Positions 1-8,456 are shown, numbered from the stretch's first letter. The stretch: 64,000 bases of DNA from an uncultured Bacteroidales bacterium (GCA_900318015.1 ONJB01000005.1:1-64000), one strand, 5' to 3'. The notes: generated by a model from the letters alone, not told the origin. Numbers and translations are program-made.

Positions 1-510
1 ACGATGCCCCCGTCCGTGCCGGGCATCCGCACCCAGATGCTGCTGAAACGCCGTTTCGAGGTGCTGGGCGGCACTTTCCTGATGGGTGACGAAGTCACCT
101 CCGCCGCCCTGCACGAGGGCGTCGTCTCCAGCATCACCACCCGGAACCTGGACACGGCCCGGCTCTTCGCCGACCACTTCATCCTCGCTTCCGGCGGCTA
201 CTTCTCCAAAGGCCTTGCCGCTACGCCCACACAGGTGTTCGAACCCCTGTTCGGCCTGGACATCGACTATCCTGTAGAGCGTAAGGACTGGTACGATGCG
301 GACTTCTTCGCGGAGCAGCCGTTCATGGACTTCGGCGTCAAGACCGACGCGTCGCTGCATGCCGTCAAGGACGGCGAACCGATGAAGAACCTGTTCTGCA
401 TCGGCTCCGTGCTCGGCGGCACGAGAAAAGAGGATTACGGGACGGCGGCCGGGCTCGCCATCCGGACGGCCTTTGCGGTCGTGGACACCATCAAAGGAGG
501 GAACGTATGA
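1..510 (+). CDS. glpB: Anaerobic glycerol-3-phosphate dehydrogenase subunit B, C-terminal part
   Basis: Partial gene: the frame is open to the left edge, so the ATG at base 4 is not taken as the start. About 169 C-terminal residues are visible. They resemble the flavoprotein subunit GlpB, with an FAD-binding end containing FILASGGYFSKGL and, near the C-terminus, FCIGSVLGGTRKEDYGTAAG. In the GlpABC system GlpB works with GlpA to oxidise sn-glycerol-3-phosphate to dihydroxyacetone phosphate and passes electrons to the membrane-anchoring Fe-S subunit GlpC. The stop overlaps the glpC start by 4 bases (ATGA) and an AAAGGAGGG ribosome site precedes glpC, so the two are translationally coupled. glpA presumably lies just outside the window. 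Confidence 0.88.
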   Translation, partial: TMPPSVPGIRTQMLLKRRFEVLGGTFLMGDEVTSAALHEGVVSSITTRNLDTARLFADHFILASGGYFSKGLAATPTQVFEPLFGLDIDYPVERKDWYDADFFAEQPFMDFGVKTDASLHAVKDGEPMKNLFCIGSVLGGTRKEDYGTAAGLAIRTAFAVVDTIKGGNV

Positions 511-1721
511 AACTGCAGGAATACACCGCCAGCGCGCATAATTTCGAGGAATGCATGAAATGCACCATCTGCACGGCCTACTGTCCGGTCGTGCCGGTGA
601 ACCCGCGCTATCCCGGCCCCAAGCAGGCCGGTCCCGACGGAGAACGGCTCCGCCTCAAGGATCCGTACTTCTTCAACCAGGCGCTCAAGTACTGCCTGAA
701 CTGCAAGCGCTGCGAGGTCGTGTGCCCGTCCGGCGTGAAGGTGGCGGACATCATCCAGTCTGCCCGCATCAAGTACGACCACGCGCAGCCCAAGCTCCGC
801 GACGTCGTGCTGGCAAACACGGATTTCATGGGCAAGCTCGCCCGCCCGTTCGCGCCCATCGTGAACGGCACCACCGCTCTCGGCGTCACGAAAACGGTCC
901 TGGACGCGACCTTCGCCATCGACAAGCACCGCACCTTCCCGAAGTACAGCGGCCGCAGCTTCGAACGCTGGCTCAAGCGCCGCGCCAAGGAGCAGGCGAA
1001 GTTTGACAAGCAGGTTGCCTACTACCACGGCTGCTACGTGAACTACAACTACCCCCAGCTGGGCAAGGACTTCGTCAAAGTGATGAACGCCCTCGGCATC
1101 GGCGTCCAGCTGCTGGACAAGGAAAAGTGCTGCGGCGTCGCCCTCATCGCGAACGGCATGTCCAAGAAGGCCGCGAAGAACGCGAAACACAACGTGGATG
1201 TCCTGCAGAAGGCCGTGGACGCCGGACTCAAGGTCCTCACCACCTCCTCCACCTGCACGATGACCATCCGCGAAGAGTACCCGGGCCTCCTGCAGGTCGA
1301 CAACAGCGGCATCAAGGACTCCATCCTCCTCGCCACCCGGTATATCTACCAACTGATTGAATCCGGCCAGGCGCAGCTCAAGTTCAAGGAGAACTACCGC
1401 GCCCGCATCGCCTACCACATCCCCTGCCACCTGGAGAAACTGGGCTGGGGCATCTTCTCCACCGAGCTGCTGAAGATGATTCCCGGCGTGGAATTCACCC
1501 TCCTCGACTCCAACTGCTGCGGCATTTCGGGCACCTACGGTTTCAAGAAAGAGAACTACGAAGCCTCCCAGGCCATCGGCAAGCCCCTCTTCGACCAGAT
1601 CAAGTCCGTGAACCCCGACTTCGTCGCCTGCGACTGCGAAACCTGCAAATGGCAGCTCGAGATGTCCACCCCCTACCCGGTCAAGCACCCCATCTCCATC
1701 CTCGCCGAAGCGCTGGAATAG
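507..1721 (+). CDS. glpC: Anaerobic glycerol-3-phosphate dehydrogenase Fe-S subunit C
   Basis: The 404-residue product has two N-terminal 4Fe-4S cysteine clusters (CMKCTICTAYCP near residue 17 and CLNCKRCEVVCP near residue 65). Two CCG domains follow, with signatures KCCGVAL (about residue 210) and NCCGISGTYGF (about residue 337). This is the classic GlpC arrangement and usual length. GlpC receives electrons from GlpAB and delivers them to the quinone pool at the inner membrane. The start is fixed by the 4-base overlap with glpB and the strong purine-rich site before it. A separate protein in this window (22258-25137) carries the same CCG-type module at its C-terminus, so this Fe-S architecture occurs twice here. 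Confidence 0.93.
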   Translation: MKLQEYTASAHNFEECMKCTICTAYCPVVPVNPRYPGPKQAGPDGERLRLKDPYFFNQALKYCLNCKRCEVVCPSGVKVADIIQSARIKYDHAQPKLRDVVLANTDFMGKLARPFAPIVNGTTALGVTKTVLDATFAIDKHRTFPKYSGRSFERWLKRRAKEQAKFDKQVAYYHGCYVNYNYPQLGKDFVKVMNALGIGVQLLDKEKCCGVALIANGMSKKAAKNAKHNVDVLQKAVDAGLKVLTTSSTCTMTIREEYPGLLQVDNSGIKDSILLATRYIYQLIESGQAQLKFKENYRARIAYHIPCHLEKLGWGIFSTELLKMIPGVEFTLLDSNCCGISGTYGFKKENYEASQAIGKPLFDQIKSVNPDFVACDCETCKWQLEMSTPYPVKHPISILAEALE

Positions 1722-1724
1722 AGA

Positions 1725-1919
1725 TTAATCCAGCGAGAAGATGTCATTGACCGTCTTCCCGAAATAGGCCGACAGTTTGAGGGCCAGCTCCGTGGACGGG
1801 ATGAACTTCCCGTTCTCGATGGCGTATATCGTTTGTCGGGACACCCCGACAGCATCGGCGAGCTCCTGCTGCGAGATGCGCAGCACGGCCCTTTCGACAC
1901 GGATGTTATTCTTCATCAT
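1725..1919 (-). CDS. Small XRE-family helix-turn-helix regulator
   Basis: The product is 64 residues and almost entirely one helix-turn-helix: ISQQELADAVGVSRQTIYAI followed by ENGKF and a short helical tail. Two ATGs in a row (1919 and 1916) follow a GGAGGT ribosome site; the first is chosen. A longer frame reaching 1988 runs deep into the neighbouring gene and lacks a signal of its own. The gene overlaps the end of the upstream membrane-protein gene by 14 bases, so the two are co-transcribed and probably coupled. Paired short XRE regulators and membrane proteins are common in Bacteroidetes and Firmicutes; the regulator is likely to control its own operon through the palindromes at 2392-2440. 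The ligand or signal is unknown. Confidence 0.85.
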   Translation of the reverse strand: MMKNNIRVERAVLRISQQELADAVGVSRQTIYAIENGKFIPSTELALKLSAYFGKTVNDIFSLD

Positions 1920-2388
1920 TGACCTCCTTGTAGTAGCGGGCCAGGCGGATTTTGTACAGAAGCAGATACAGGATAAAGGCACCACCATATCCAGTCATTT
2001 CCTTCAGTGAAAGAAAAGGTACAGCCACGGAACGGTTATTGACAAACACTTCTTCGCCAATCAGATGCAAGTGCGTTAACTCAGTGAGTGTCACCGCAAT
2101 CAGGGCGAGGACGACTTTCAATGCAAACATGAAAGCTACAGCCGTCAGAGCCGAACGAGTGCGTAAAAACACGGTAAACTCATCTTCCTGTTTTTCGCGG
2201 GAGAGACCTGCGAGCAACAATCCGATAAATGAAATGATCATGCCGCCAGCAGCATATGTGAATTGTTCGTCTTCGTTTTTCAGGATCAGAATACTACCGA
2301 TTACGAAAACCAGGGAGGCCCCTATTAGGATCCACCCGATCAACTGACAACGGTGCGGTAACAGATACAGTTTCTTTTGTGTGTTCAT
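1906..2388 (-). CDS. Four-helix integral membrane protein of unknown function
   Basis: The product is 160 residues. Hydrophobic segments lie near residues 16-36, 45-62, 82-100 and 134-147, with a charged loop after the second (SREKQEDEFT) and a basic C-terminal tail. I do not recognise a named family; the shape resembles DUF2178-like proteins often encoded beside a small XRE regulator. It is the first gene of the operon driven by the promoter at 2410-2440, and its last codons overlap the regulator gene. A reasonable inference is that the membrane protein influences the regulator or is its main target, but nothing in the sequence proves this. It is more AT-rich than its neighbours. Confidence 0.8.
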   Translation of the reverse strand: MNTQKKLYLLPHRCQLIGWILIGASLVFVIGSILILKNEDEQFTYAAGGMIISFIGLLLAGLSREKQEDEFTVFLRTRSALTAVAFMFALKVVLALIAVTLTELTHLHLIGEEVFVNNRSVAVPFLSLKEMTGYGGAFILYLLLYKIRLARYYKEVNDEE

Positions 2389-2389
2389 A

Positions 2390-2440
2390 TCGTGTAAAGT
2401 TTAACACCACAAAAGTAAAGTATAATTTACATATTTGCAA
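2390..2440 (-). promoter_or_regulatory. Promoter and likely operators of the membrane protein/XRE operon
   Basis: On the minus strand a TACTTTTG -7 box (2417-2410) has a TTG -33 element at 2440-2438, spaced 20 bases, the standard Bacteroidetes layout; the start codon is about 21 bases downstream. An imperfect 16-base palindrome (2392-2407, ends GTGT/ACAC) covers the expected transcription start. A perfect 10-base palindrome ATTTGCAAAT (2433-2442) covers the -33 element, and GTAAA/TTTAC repeats flank the region. These are good candidates for autoregulation by the small XRE protein. Confidence 0.7.
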
Positions 2441-2469
2441 ATAAAATTTACAACTTTCTTTCTGATTCC

Positions 2470-2609
2470 GGGGAGGTCTGAAGCGGGCGGCGGGAGGCTC
2501 CGGCGGATTTCGGCTTTCATCGACCGCAAGTCAAGCGCCTTCCCGACACCGTGCGAGCACGATGAAAGACGCATGACGCCGGAGCCCCCGCCGCCCGCCA
2601 GACCTCCCC
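2470..2609. repeat. 140-base foldback element (long imperfect inverted repeat)
   Basis: The left arm (2470-2505) and right arm (2577-2609) pair over 33 positions, with only three unpaired A residues in the left arm; both begin or end with GGGGAGGTCTG or its complement. A second nested stem CTTTCATCG/CGATGAAAG lies at 2514-2522 and 2560-2568, around a small central GTGC/GCAC hairpin. The whole 310-base gap 2389-2698 contains this element, the promoter at 2410-2440 and REP-like units at 2638-2686, and no gene that I can support. It could act as a terminator for the operon to its right or be a non-autonomous mobile palindrome. Confidence 0.8.
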
Positions 2610-2637
2610 GAAATGACGGAAAAGCGCAGCCGGGAAG

Positions 2638-2686
2638 GAGATTTCTCGACTGCGCTCGAAATGACAAAATGGGCGCTCGAAATGAC
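2638..2686. repeat. REP-like palindromic unit plus a partial second copy
   Basis: A unit at 2638-2665 starts GAGAT and ends ATGAC, with a CTCGA/TCGA(A) stem around a short loop. An identical 3' half (GCGCTCGAAATGAC) is repeated at 2673-2686. The same GAGAT/ATGAC ends bound the copies at 19499-19524, 26214-26276 and 28687-28745. This copy lies only 13 bases beyond the stop codon of the dipeptidyl peptidase gene. Confidence 0.8.
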
Positions 2687-2698
2687 AGGGATGCTCTA

Positions 2699-4726
2699 CT
2701 ACTCCCCTTTCAGGTACTTGAGCCAGAAGGCATTGTTTTCGGCCTGGAAGTGCTGGCCCTGGTAGCCGCGGTAGCCGTGCATGCCGTCGGGGTAGACCAT
2801 AAAGTCGAAGGAGGCGCCGATCTTCTGCAGGGCGTCGATGAGCTGGAGGGTGTTCTGGTAGTGGACGTTGTCATCACCGGTGCCGTGGGTGATCTTGAGC
2901 ATCACGGAGCCGTCATCGCCCGGGCGGGCCGGGTAGGAGGCGATGCGGTCCACGGCGCGGGTGCGGGCGTAACCGTCCGGGTTGTCCTCGGGCGTGGACA
3001 TGAAACGTTCGGTGTAGTGCGTATCGTAGAGCTTCCAGTCATAGACGCCACCGCCGGCGATGCCGTAATGGAAGGCCTGCGGAGCCGTGGCGACGAGGAC
3101 GGCCGTCATCGTGCCGCCGAAGGAGAACCCCTCGACCCCGATCTTGTCCCCCTTCACATAGGGCAGGCTCTGGAGGTATTCCGCCCAGGCGACGAAGTCA
3201 TCGACCTCCACCGTAGAAAGCTGCTTGTAGATGCAGTCCAGGCCGGCGCGGCCGTTGTGGCCCGAGGCCCGGCAGTCAGCAATCAGCTCGATGATGCCGT
3301 TCTGCTGGTACCAGGCATAGCGCGTGGGCGCAGCCCAGCGGTCGGTCACCTGCGGAGAATCAGGACCGCCGTAGATGTCCACATGCACGGGATACTTTTT
3401 CGCCGGGTCGAAATCCTTCGGGAACACGATGATGCCCGGGAGGACAAAGCCCTCGTTCTCGATGGTGATCACCTTCCCCAGGGAGTACTTGGAAGCGTCG
3501 AAGTCCGGGCCTTTCTGGTCCGCGACCAGCCAGTTCTTGGAAGGCTTGGAGGTCTGATACACACGCAGTTGCGAAGGAACTGCCAGCGAAGAAGTCTGCG
3601 CGACGAAATACTTGCCGTCCGGGGAGAACTGCACGCCGGTCACATTCAGGGACTCGTCCGTCAGAGGCGTGATGACCCCCTTCGGGGACACTTTGTAAAG
3701 GGCCTGGCGGATGTGGAGATCGTCCCGCTGGGCGGTGAAATAGACAGTGCCGTCTTTCTCCGCGCGGACCAGGGCGACGCGCCAGTTCGGGCCGTCGGTC
3801 AGGCGGCGGACCGTTCCGTCATAGCCCAGGAAATAGATCTGCTGCCAGCCCGTCTCGAAGGCGCGGACCATGTACAGTCCCTTCTCCGTGAACAACATGC
3901 CCTCGATCCAGTCCAGCCAGGTGGGGTAATGTTCATGGTAGAGGACGTTCTTGGATCCATCGACCGGAGAGACGGCGTACAAGTCCAGGGTATTCTGGAT
4001 GCGTGGCTCGCGGGCCACATAGAAGGTCCGGGAGTCGTCCGACCAGAACGGGATGCCGAAATACTGGTCTTCCTTCTCGTCGAAATCGGCCCAGATGGTC
4101 GAAACATGGCCGTCAAACGCCGCCGGAACATCGACAAAGCCGATCTTCACGTCCGGATTCTTCTCCCCCACCTTCGGATAATGGGTCTCGCGGAGCTTCC
4201 CATCCTGGCCGAAGGGCGAATAGATCGGGAACATCGGCACTTCCGTGTCATCGAAATGATAGAAGGCCAGCCGCTTGCTGTCCGGCGACCACCAGAAAGC
4301 CCGGTAGCGGGACGGACGGCCTAGGATTTCCTCGTAGTACACCCAGGAGGCGTATCCGTTCATCACCGTGGCCGTTCCGTCGAAGGTCAGACGGCATTCC
4401 TTCCCGTCGGCGATCGTGACCACATACAGGTCATTGGCACGCGTGAACGCGAGCATCGTGGAATCCGGCGAATACGTGAGGTTCACGGCGCCTTGCGGTC
4501 GCAGCGGGAAGTCAGAGAACTTCTCCGGAGCCTGTACGCCTGTCACCTTCGTTCCCTTCGGCATCACCAGCTTGAAGCAGGTGTCATCGGTATACATGCC
4601 GTTGTACGTGAACGCCACTTCCTTGTCGCCCAGCCACTTGTAGGCAAAGGGCATCCGGTTGAACTCCTGGGCGGAGGCGCCGCAGAAAAGGGCCGCGAGG
4701 GCCAGGGAAAGGATCAGTCTTTTCAT
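2699..4726 (-). CDS. Dipeptidyl peptidase IV family serine peptidase (S9B)
   Basis: The 675-residue exported peptidase is expected to remove dipeptides from peptide N-termini, usually X-Pro, in the periplasm. It starts at MKRLILSLALAALFCGASAQ, a clean signal peptide; a longer frame begins 135 bases upstream inside the next gene and is rejected. The N-terminal beta-propeller includes SWVYYEEILGR, the double-Glu motif that holds the substrate amino group. The catalytic hydrolase domain has GFSFGGT (nucleophile Ser), TGDDNVHY (Asp) and DGMHGY (His). The start overlaps the upstream helicase stop by 4 bases (ATGA), so it is the last gene of the operon starting at 8456. Confidence 0.93.
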   Translation of the reverse strand: MKRLILSLALAALFCGASAQEFNRMPFAYKWLGDKEVAFTYNGMYTDDTCFKLVMPKGTKVTGVQAPEKFSDFPLRPQGAVNLTYSPDSTMLAFTRANDLYVVTIADGKECRLTFDGTATVMNGYASWVYYEEILGRPSRYRAFWWSPDSKRLAFYHFDDTEVPMFPIYSPFGQDGKLRETHYPKVGEKNPDVKIGFVDVPAAFDGHVSTIWADFDEKEDQYFGIPFWSDDSRTFYVAREPRIQNTLDLYAVSPVDGSKNVLYHEHYPTWLDWIEGMLFTEKGLYMVRAFETGWQQIYFLGYDGTVRRLTDGPNWRVALVRAEKDGTVYFTAQRDDLHIRQALYKVSPKGVITPLTDESLNVTGVQFSPDGKYFVAQTSSLAVPSQLRVYQTSKPSKNWLVADQKGPDFDASKYSLGKVITIENEGFVLPGIIVFPKDFDPAKKYPVHVDIYGGPDSPQVTDRWAAPTRYAWYQQNGIIELIADCRASGHNGRAGLDCIYKQLSTVEVDDFVAWAEYLQSLPYVKGDKIGVEGFSFGGTMTAVLVATAPQAFHYGIAGGGVYDWKLYDTHYTERFMSTPEDNPDGYARTRAVDRIASYPARPGDDGSVMLKITHGTGDDNVHYQNTLQLIDALQKIGASFDFMVYPDGMHGYRGYQGQHFQAENNAFWLKYLKGE

Positions 4727-6153
4727 ATGAACAGTTCGTTTTTGAAATTCACGAGATATACTTTTTCGACGGCGCGCGTCAAGGCCGTGTACAGCCACTT
4801 GAGGTCGTCCGGCGTGAGGAAATCCTGCCAGAAGGGATTGTCGATGAATACACAGCGCCACTGGCCGCCCTGCGATTTGTGGCCCGTGATCGCGTTGGCA
4901 TATTTCAGCTGCAGGGCGTTGAAGAAAGGGTCCTCCCGGACGGCGTCGTAGCGTTTCTTCTTGGTGGAAAGATGCGCATAGTCCTCGCTGACCCCCTGAT
5001 AGAGGGCGTTCGCCTGCTCGTAGGTCAGGGACGCAGATTCCGCATCCAGCGTGTCCAACAGGACCTTGGCCACGATCTCCTGGTCCTGGTAGTCCGGGAA
5101 CACGAGCCGCGCATCGGCAAAATGGAGACCGTAGCGGTCTTCATAATGGCCGATACGGACCAGCTTGCAGATGTCGCCGTTGGCGATATAGTCCGTCCCT
5201 TCCAACTCCTCCGCGAAATGGTAGCAATTCCGCACGATCATCAGTTTGTCCTCCCGCACGAGACGCTCCTCGCGGAACAGGACCTGCGCGCGGATGCCGG
5301 CGTTGTAGCGGTTCGCCCGCTTGTTGGACCGACATAGGACGATGGTCTCGTCCTCGCCGTATCGGGCATAGGCATCGGTCAATGTCTCAATGAGTTCGCC
5401 GCCGGAAAGCCGCTGTACGTCGTCGAAGCCGGCGACCGTGAGCCCCAACTCGTCCAGCGGAATCTCGCAGTCTTCTTCCAGCAGTTTCCGCAGATGCGTC
5501 GCATTCACCAGGATGCCTGAATCCGCCTGTTGGCGTACCACCGTCCGAAGCTCCGAGAAGCGGACGCCGCCGACGCCGGACATATACTCCTCCGACAGCG
5601 CCGGCGAACGGTCGAGGCCCACGGGCGGCAGCTGCGCCGAATCCCCGACCAGGATCATCCGGCAATCGACCCCGCTGCGCATGTACAGGATGAGGTCCTC
5701 CAGGAGGTTCCCCGAGCCGAAGGCCGCGGTACTCTGCCGCTCCCCCGCCTCGATGCCGATGAGCGACACCTCATCCACGATGAAGAGCGTGTTCTTCGCC
5801 TTGTTCGGCGCCAGGGAGAACTGGCCGAAACCGTCGTCCCCGTGGGATTTCTGCCGATAGATTTGCTTGTGGACGGTCGAAGCCGGCCGCCCCGTATAAC
5901 CGGACAGCACCTTGGCCGAACGGCCGGTCGGCGCCATGAGGATGACGGGCGTCTTAAGGTCCGTGAAAGTCGATACCACGGCCGCCAGGACCGTCGTCTT
6001 GCCGGTGCCGGCATAGCCGTTCACGACCAGGATATCCCCCTCGTCCGAAGTCAGGAACTCCCCGATGTCGCGCATCAGGGCATCCTGGCACGACGTCGGC
6101 TCGTACGGAAGCCGACGCAGGAATTCATGGTACAGGAATCCTGCCCGGTCCAT
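4723..6153 (-). CDS. RecD2-like SF1B ATP-dependent DNA helicase
   Basis: The product is 476 residues. Helicase motifs in order: Walker A GYAGTGKTT (about residue 46), APTGRSAK, Walker B LFIVDEVS (about residue 126), VGDSAQLPPVG (motif III), VLCRSNKRANRYN, and near the C-terminus ITGHKSQGGQW (motif V) and WLYTALTRA (motif VI). This is the conserved set of RecD/Pif1-type 5'-3' helicases. At this length the enzyme lacks the long N-terminal region of full RecD2 and matches the compact Bacteroidetes form often annotated as a RecD-like or AAA ATPase. It sits 3 bases after trkH and overlaps the peptidase gene, an operon of unrelated functions. A repair or recombination role is inferred from family only. 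Confidence 0.88.
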   Translation of the reverse strand: MDRAGFLYHEFLRRLPYEPTSCQDALMRDIGEFLTSDEGDILVVNGYAGTGKTTVLAAVVSTFTDLKTPVILMAPTGRSAKVLSGYTGRPASTVHKQIYRQKSHGDDGFGQFSLAPNKAKNTLFIVDEVSLIGIEAGERQSTAAFGSGNLLEDLILYMRSGVDCRMILVGDSAQLPPVGLDRSPALSEEYMSGVGGVRFSELRTVVRQQADSGILVNATHLRKLLEEDCEIPLDELGLTVAGFDDVQRLSGGELIETLTDAYARYGEDETIVLCRSNKRANRYNAGIRAQVLFREERLVREDKLMIVRNCYHFAEELEGTDYIANGDICKLVRIGHYEDRYGLHFADARLVFPDYQDQEIVAKVLLDTLDAESASLTYEQANALYQGVSEDYAHLSTKKKRYDAVREDPFFNALQLKYANAITGHKSQGGQWRCVFIDNPFWQDFLTPDDLKWLYTALTRAVEKVYLVNFKNELFI

Positions 6154-6156
6154 AGG

Positions 6157-7605
6157 CTAGCCCTTGTGGAAAATGCTCGCGAAGACGGCGAGCACGGGAT
6201 AGATCTCCACGCGCCCGAGGAACATGTCGAACGAGAAGATGAACTTGAGGGCGTCCGGCTCCAGGTTATAATTGCCATACGAACCGATGGTTCCCAGGGA
6301 CGGCCCCACATTCGTGATCGAGGCGATGGAACCCAGGAGGGCATGCTGGTTTGGATCGCCGATGACCACGCACAGGACGGACGACAGGGCGATCAGGAGG
6401 AGGAACAGGGCGATGTAGAGAATCTGCTGATACACATCCTCGTCCCGCAGCATCCGCTTGCCGAACCGGACCTCGAAGATGGAGGAAGGATACAGGGTCT
6501 TGACGATCTGCATCCGGATGGCCTTGAACAGGACCAGGATACGGTCGGACTTGAGGCCGCACGTCGTGGACCCGGCGCAGCCGCAGACGAGACCGCCCAG
6601 GATCAGGATGAAGCACGGCAACATGGGCCACTGGGAATTGTCACTGATGGCCAGCCCCGACGTGGACGTATAGCTGGCGACATGGAACGTCGCGTCCAGG
6701 AAAGCTTCTCCCCAGGTGGCGTCCACACCCTGCAACTTAAGCGCGACAGCCGCCAGGAAGGAACCGCCGGCCAGGCTGAACAGGAAGAACTTCAGAACCG
6801 GGTTGTTGAGCGGACGGAGCGAACGGGTGACGAACGCGATGTACAGCAGGCCGAAATGCAGCGATGCCAGGACCATGAAAATGATCGTGAGCACGGAGAT
6901 AAGCGTGGAATGGAAATAGCCCACGGACAGGTTGTGGGTGGAGAACCCTCCCGTCGCACATACGCTGAAAGCGTGGTTGACGGCATCGAACGCCGACATG
7001 CCGGCCGCCCAGAAACTCAGGAAAGCGAGGGCGAAGATGGCCAGATACACCCGCGCGAAGATGGATACGGACTTGTTCGCCCGGGTCTGGTAATCCTCCC
7101 GGGAGATGGACGAAAGCTCCATGTTCGTGAGTCGCAGGCGCACCGGGGAGGAGTTCGGAATGATCAGGAGCAGGAACACCACGACACCGAGACCGCCGAT
7201 GAAATGGGTGGAAGACCGCCAGAACAGCAGGCTCCGCGGCAGCGCTTCCACATCCTCCAGGATGGTGGCACCGGTGGTGGTGAAGCCCGACACGCTCTCG
7301 AACCAGGCGTTAGCGAGGGTGAATGGACCGCCATACAGCACATAGGGCAGCATGCCGAACAGGAAGGAAAGGATCCAGGACAGGAAGATGATCATGTAAC
7401 CATCCCTGAGCGTGATGCCCTCCGTTTTCCGGACGAAGATGAAAGGAAAGATACCGACGGTGAAAGTCAGCGCGAAACTGATCAGGAGCGGCGCCAGGCC
7501 CGTGTCGCCGCCATCCAGCAGGGAGATGCCGGCAGCGACCAGCATGAACAGCGAACTCACCAGGAGCGCCATTCCCGTGTTCCGCGATATGACTTTCAGG
7601 TTCAT
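6157..7605 (-). CDS. trkH: TrkH-type potassium uptake channel subunit
   Basis: The 482-residue polytopic inner-membrane protein has four pore-loop repeats: GFTTTGATIL, CATGGFSTHN, TSTSGLAISDN and ITNVGPSLGTIG. Together they form the K+ selectivity filter of Trk/Ktr/HKT channels, and the length is normal for TrkH. TrkH normally needs the cytosolic RCK gating subunit TrkA. No trkA is next to it; instead the gene overlaps by 4 bases (ATGA) with an upstream gene for a HAMP-containing membrane protein. That protein may replace or supplement gating, or trkA may lie elsewhere in the genome. Confidence 0.94.
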   Translation of the reverse strand: MNLKVISRNTGMALLVSSLFMLVAAGISLLDGGDTGLAPLLISFALTFTVGIFPFIFVRKTEGITLRDGYMIIFLSWILSFLFGMLPYVLYGGPFTLANAWFESVSGFTTTGATILEDVEALPRSLLFWRSSTHFIGGLGVVVFLLLIIPNSSPVRLRLTNMELSSISREDYQTRANKSVSIFARVYLAIFALAFLSFWAAGMSAFDAVNHAFSVCATGGFSTHNLSVGYFHSTLISVLTIIFMVLASLHFGLLYIAFVTRSLRPLNNPVLKFFLFSLAGGSFLAAVALKLQGVDATWGEAFLDATFHVASYTSTSGLAISDNSQWPMLPCFILILGGLVCGCAGSTTCGLKSDRILVLFKAIRMQIVKTLYPSSIFEVRFGKRMLRDEDVYQQILYIALFLLLIALSSVLCVVIGDPNQHALLGSIASITNVGPSLGTIGSYGNYNLEPDALKFIFSFDMFLGRVEIYPVLAVFASIFHKG

Positions 7606-8456
7606 TCGGCGTCCTCCGTCCGGGACTGGGTTTCCTTCAGGAGTTTGATCCGGCGGCGGTACTGCCGGTTCTCCTCGGTGAGCTCCGTGATGCCTTCGTT
7701 CAGCTCGACCAGCTGGTCATCCCCCTCGAAGGTATAACTGTAACGCCGGCTCATGGAGCGGTAATCGTCCAGGCCCTCCAGCATCCGGTTCAGCGGATTC
7801 ACGTAGTAGCTGATGATGAAGAACATCAGGAGGATGACGAGGAGGACGCCCACGGCGACGGACGCGACAACGGGCATCATGCTCCGGATGAATCCCTGGT
7901 CGAAATCTTCGGAGTTCGCCTGCAGGTCGTCGTACATGGCCTGGCTGAGACGGTCGATATCCCCGTTCAACCGCTTGAAGGAAGGCTGCAGCCGCTCGAA
8001 ATACCAGGTTCGGGAGTCAATGAAGTCCGACTGGAGGACTTGCTCCAGTTCCAGGGAAGTGAGCATGTACGCCGAGTAAGAATACAGGACGGAATCCGTG
8101 AGCGGAAGGACGTTCTCACCGGAGAAGGAAGAGCGCAGGGAATCGCACTTGGAGACGAAACCCTGCTGGTCGAAATCCGGCAGCGAATTCAGGGAGTCAT
8201 CTCCGATGACCGTGAGGATCTGCAAGTTGTAATCGTCGGTTGCCGCCGCCAGTTTCTGCGCCACATTGATGCTGTTGATGTCCTCGGCAATCATATCGGA
8301 CACGTAGTTGGACATGCGCCGGTATTCCACATAGGAGATGATGCCGGACACGACGAGCACGACGGCAATGGCGCTCAAGGCAAGCACCATCTTCTGCTTC
8401 AGGGATAGCCGGAACGAGTTCCTCCATTTTTTGAGCCTTCCGAACATAGCGTACAT
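7602..8456 (-). CDS. Two-helix HAMP sensor-like membrane protein without an output domain
   Basis: The product is about 284 residues from the ATG at 8456; 8447 is an equally plausible start, and a longer frame to 8519 would begin upstream of the promoter. A basic cytoplasmic end is followed by TM1 (MVLALSAIAVVLVVSGIISY), about 150 mostly helical periplasmic residues resembling a four-helix-bundle chemoreceptor-type sensor, TM2 (VASVAVGVLLVILLMFFII) and a HAMP-like segment starting NPLNRMLEGLDDY. A charged coiled coil then ends the protein. No histidine kinase, cyclase or methyl-accepting domain follows. It is the first gene of the operon and is translationally coupled to trkH, suggesting a role in sensing or gating linked to K+ uptake. 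Function is inferred. Confidence 0.75.
   Translation of the reverse strand: MYAMFGRLKKWRNSFRLSLKQKMVLALSAIAVVLVVSGIISYVEYRRMSNYVSDMIAEDINSINVAQKLAAATDDYNLQILTVIGDDSLNSLPDFDQQGFVSKCDSLRSSFSGENVLPLTDSVLYSYSAYMLTSLELEQVLQSDFIDSRTWYFERLQPSFKRLNGDIDRLSQAMYDDLQANSEDFDQGFIRSMMPVVASVAVGVLLVILLMFFIISYYVNPLNRMLEGLDDYRSMSRRYSYTFEGDDQLVELNEGITELTEENRQYRRRIKLLKETQSRTEDAE

Noticed and set aside
2895-2935. Possible degenerate palindromic-element insertion in the dipeptidyl peptidase (residues SYPARPGDDGSVM)
   Set aside because: GC-rich with a GTCAT-like edge, but the opposite GAGAT/ATCTC edge and a clean stem-loop are missing, so it cannot be assigned to the repeat family.
5530-7737. A 735-codon plus-strand open frame
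   Set aside because: Antisense to the RecD2-like helicase and trkH; no recognisable domain and shadow-like composition.
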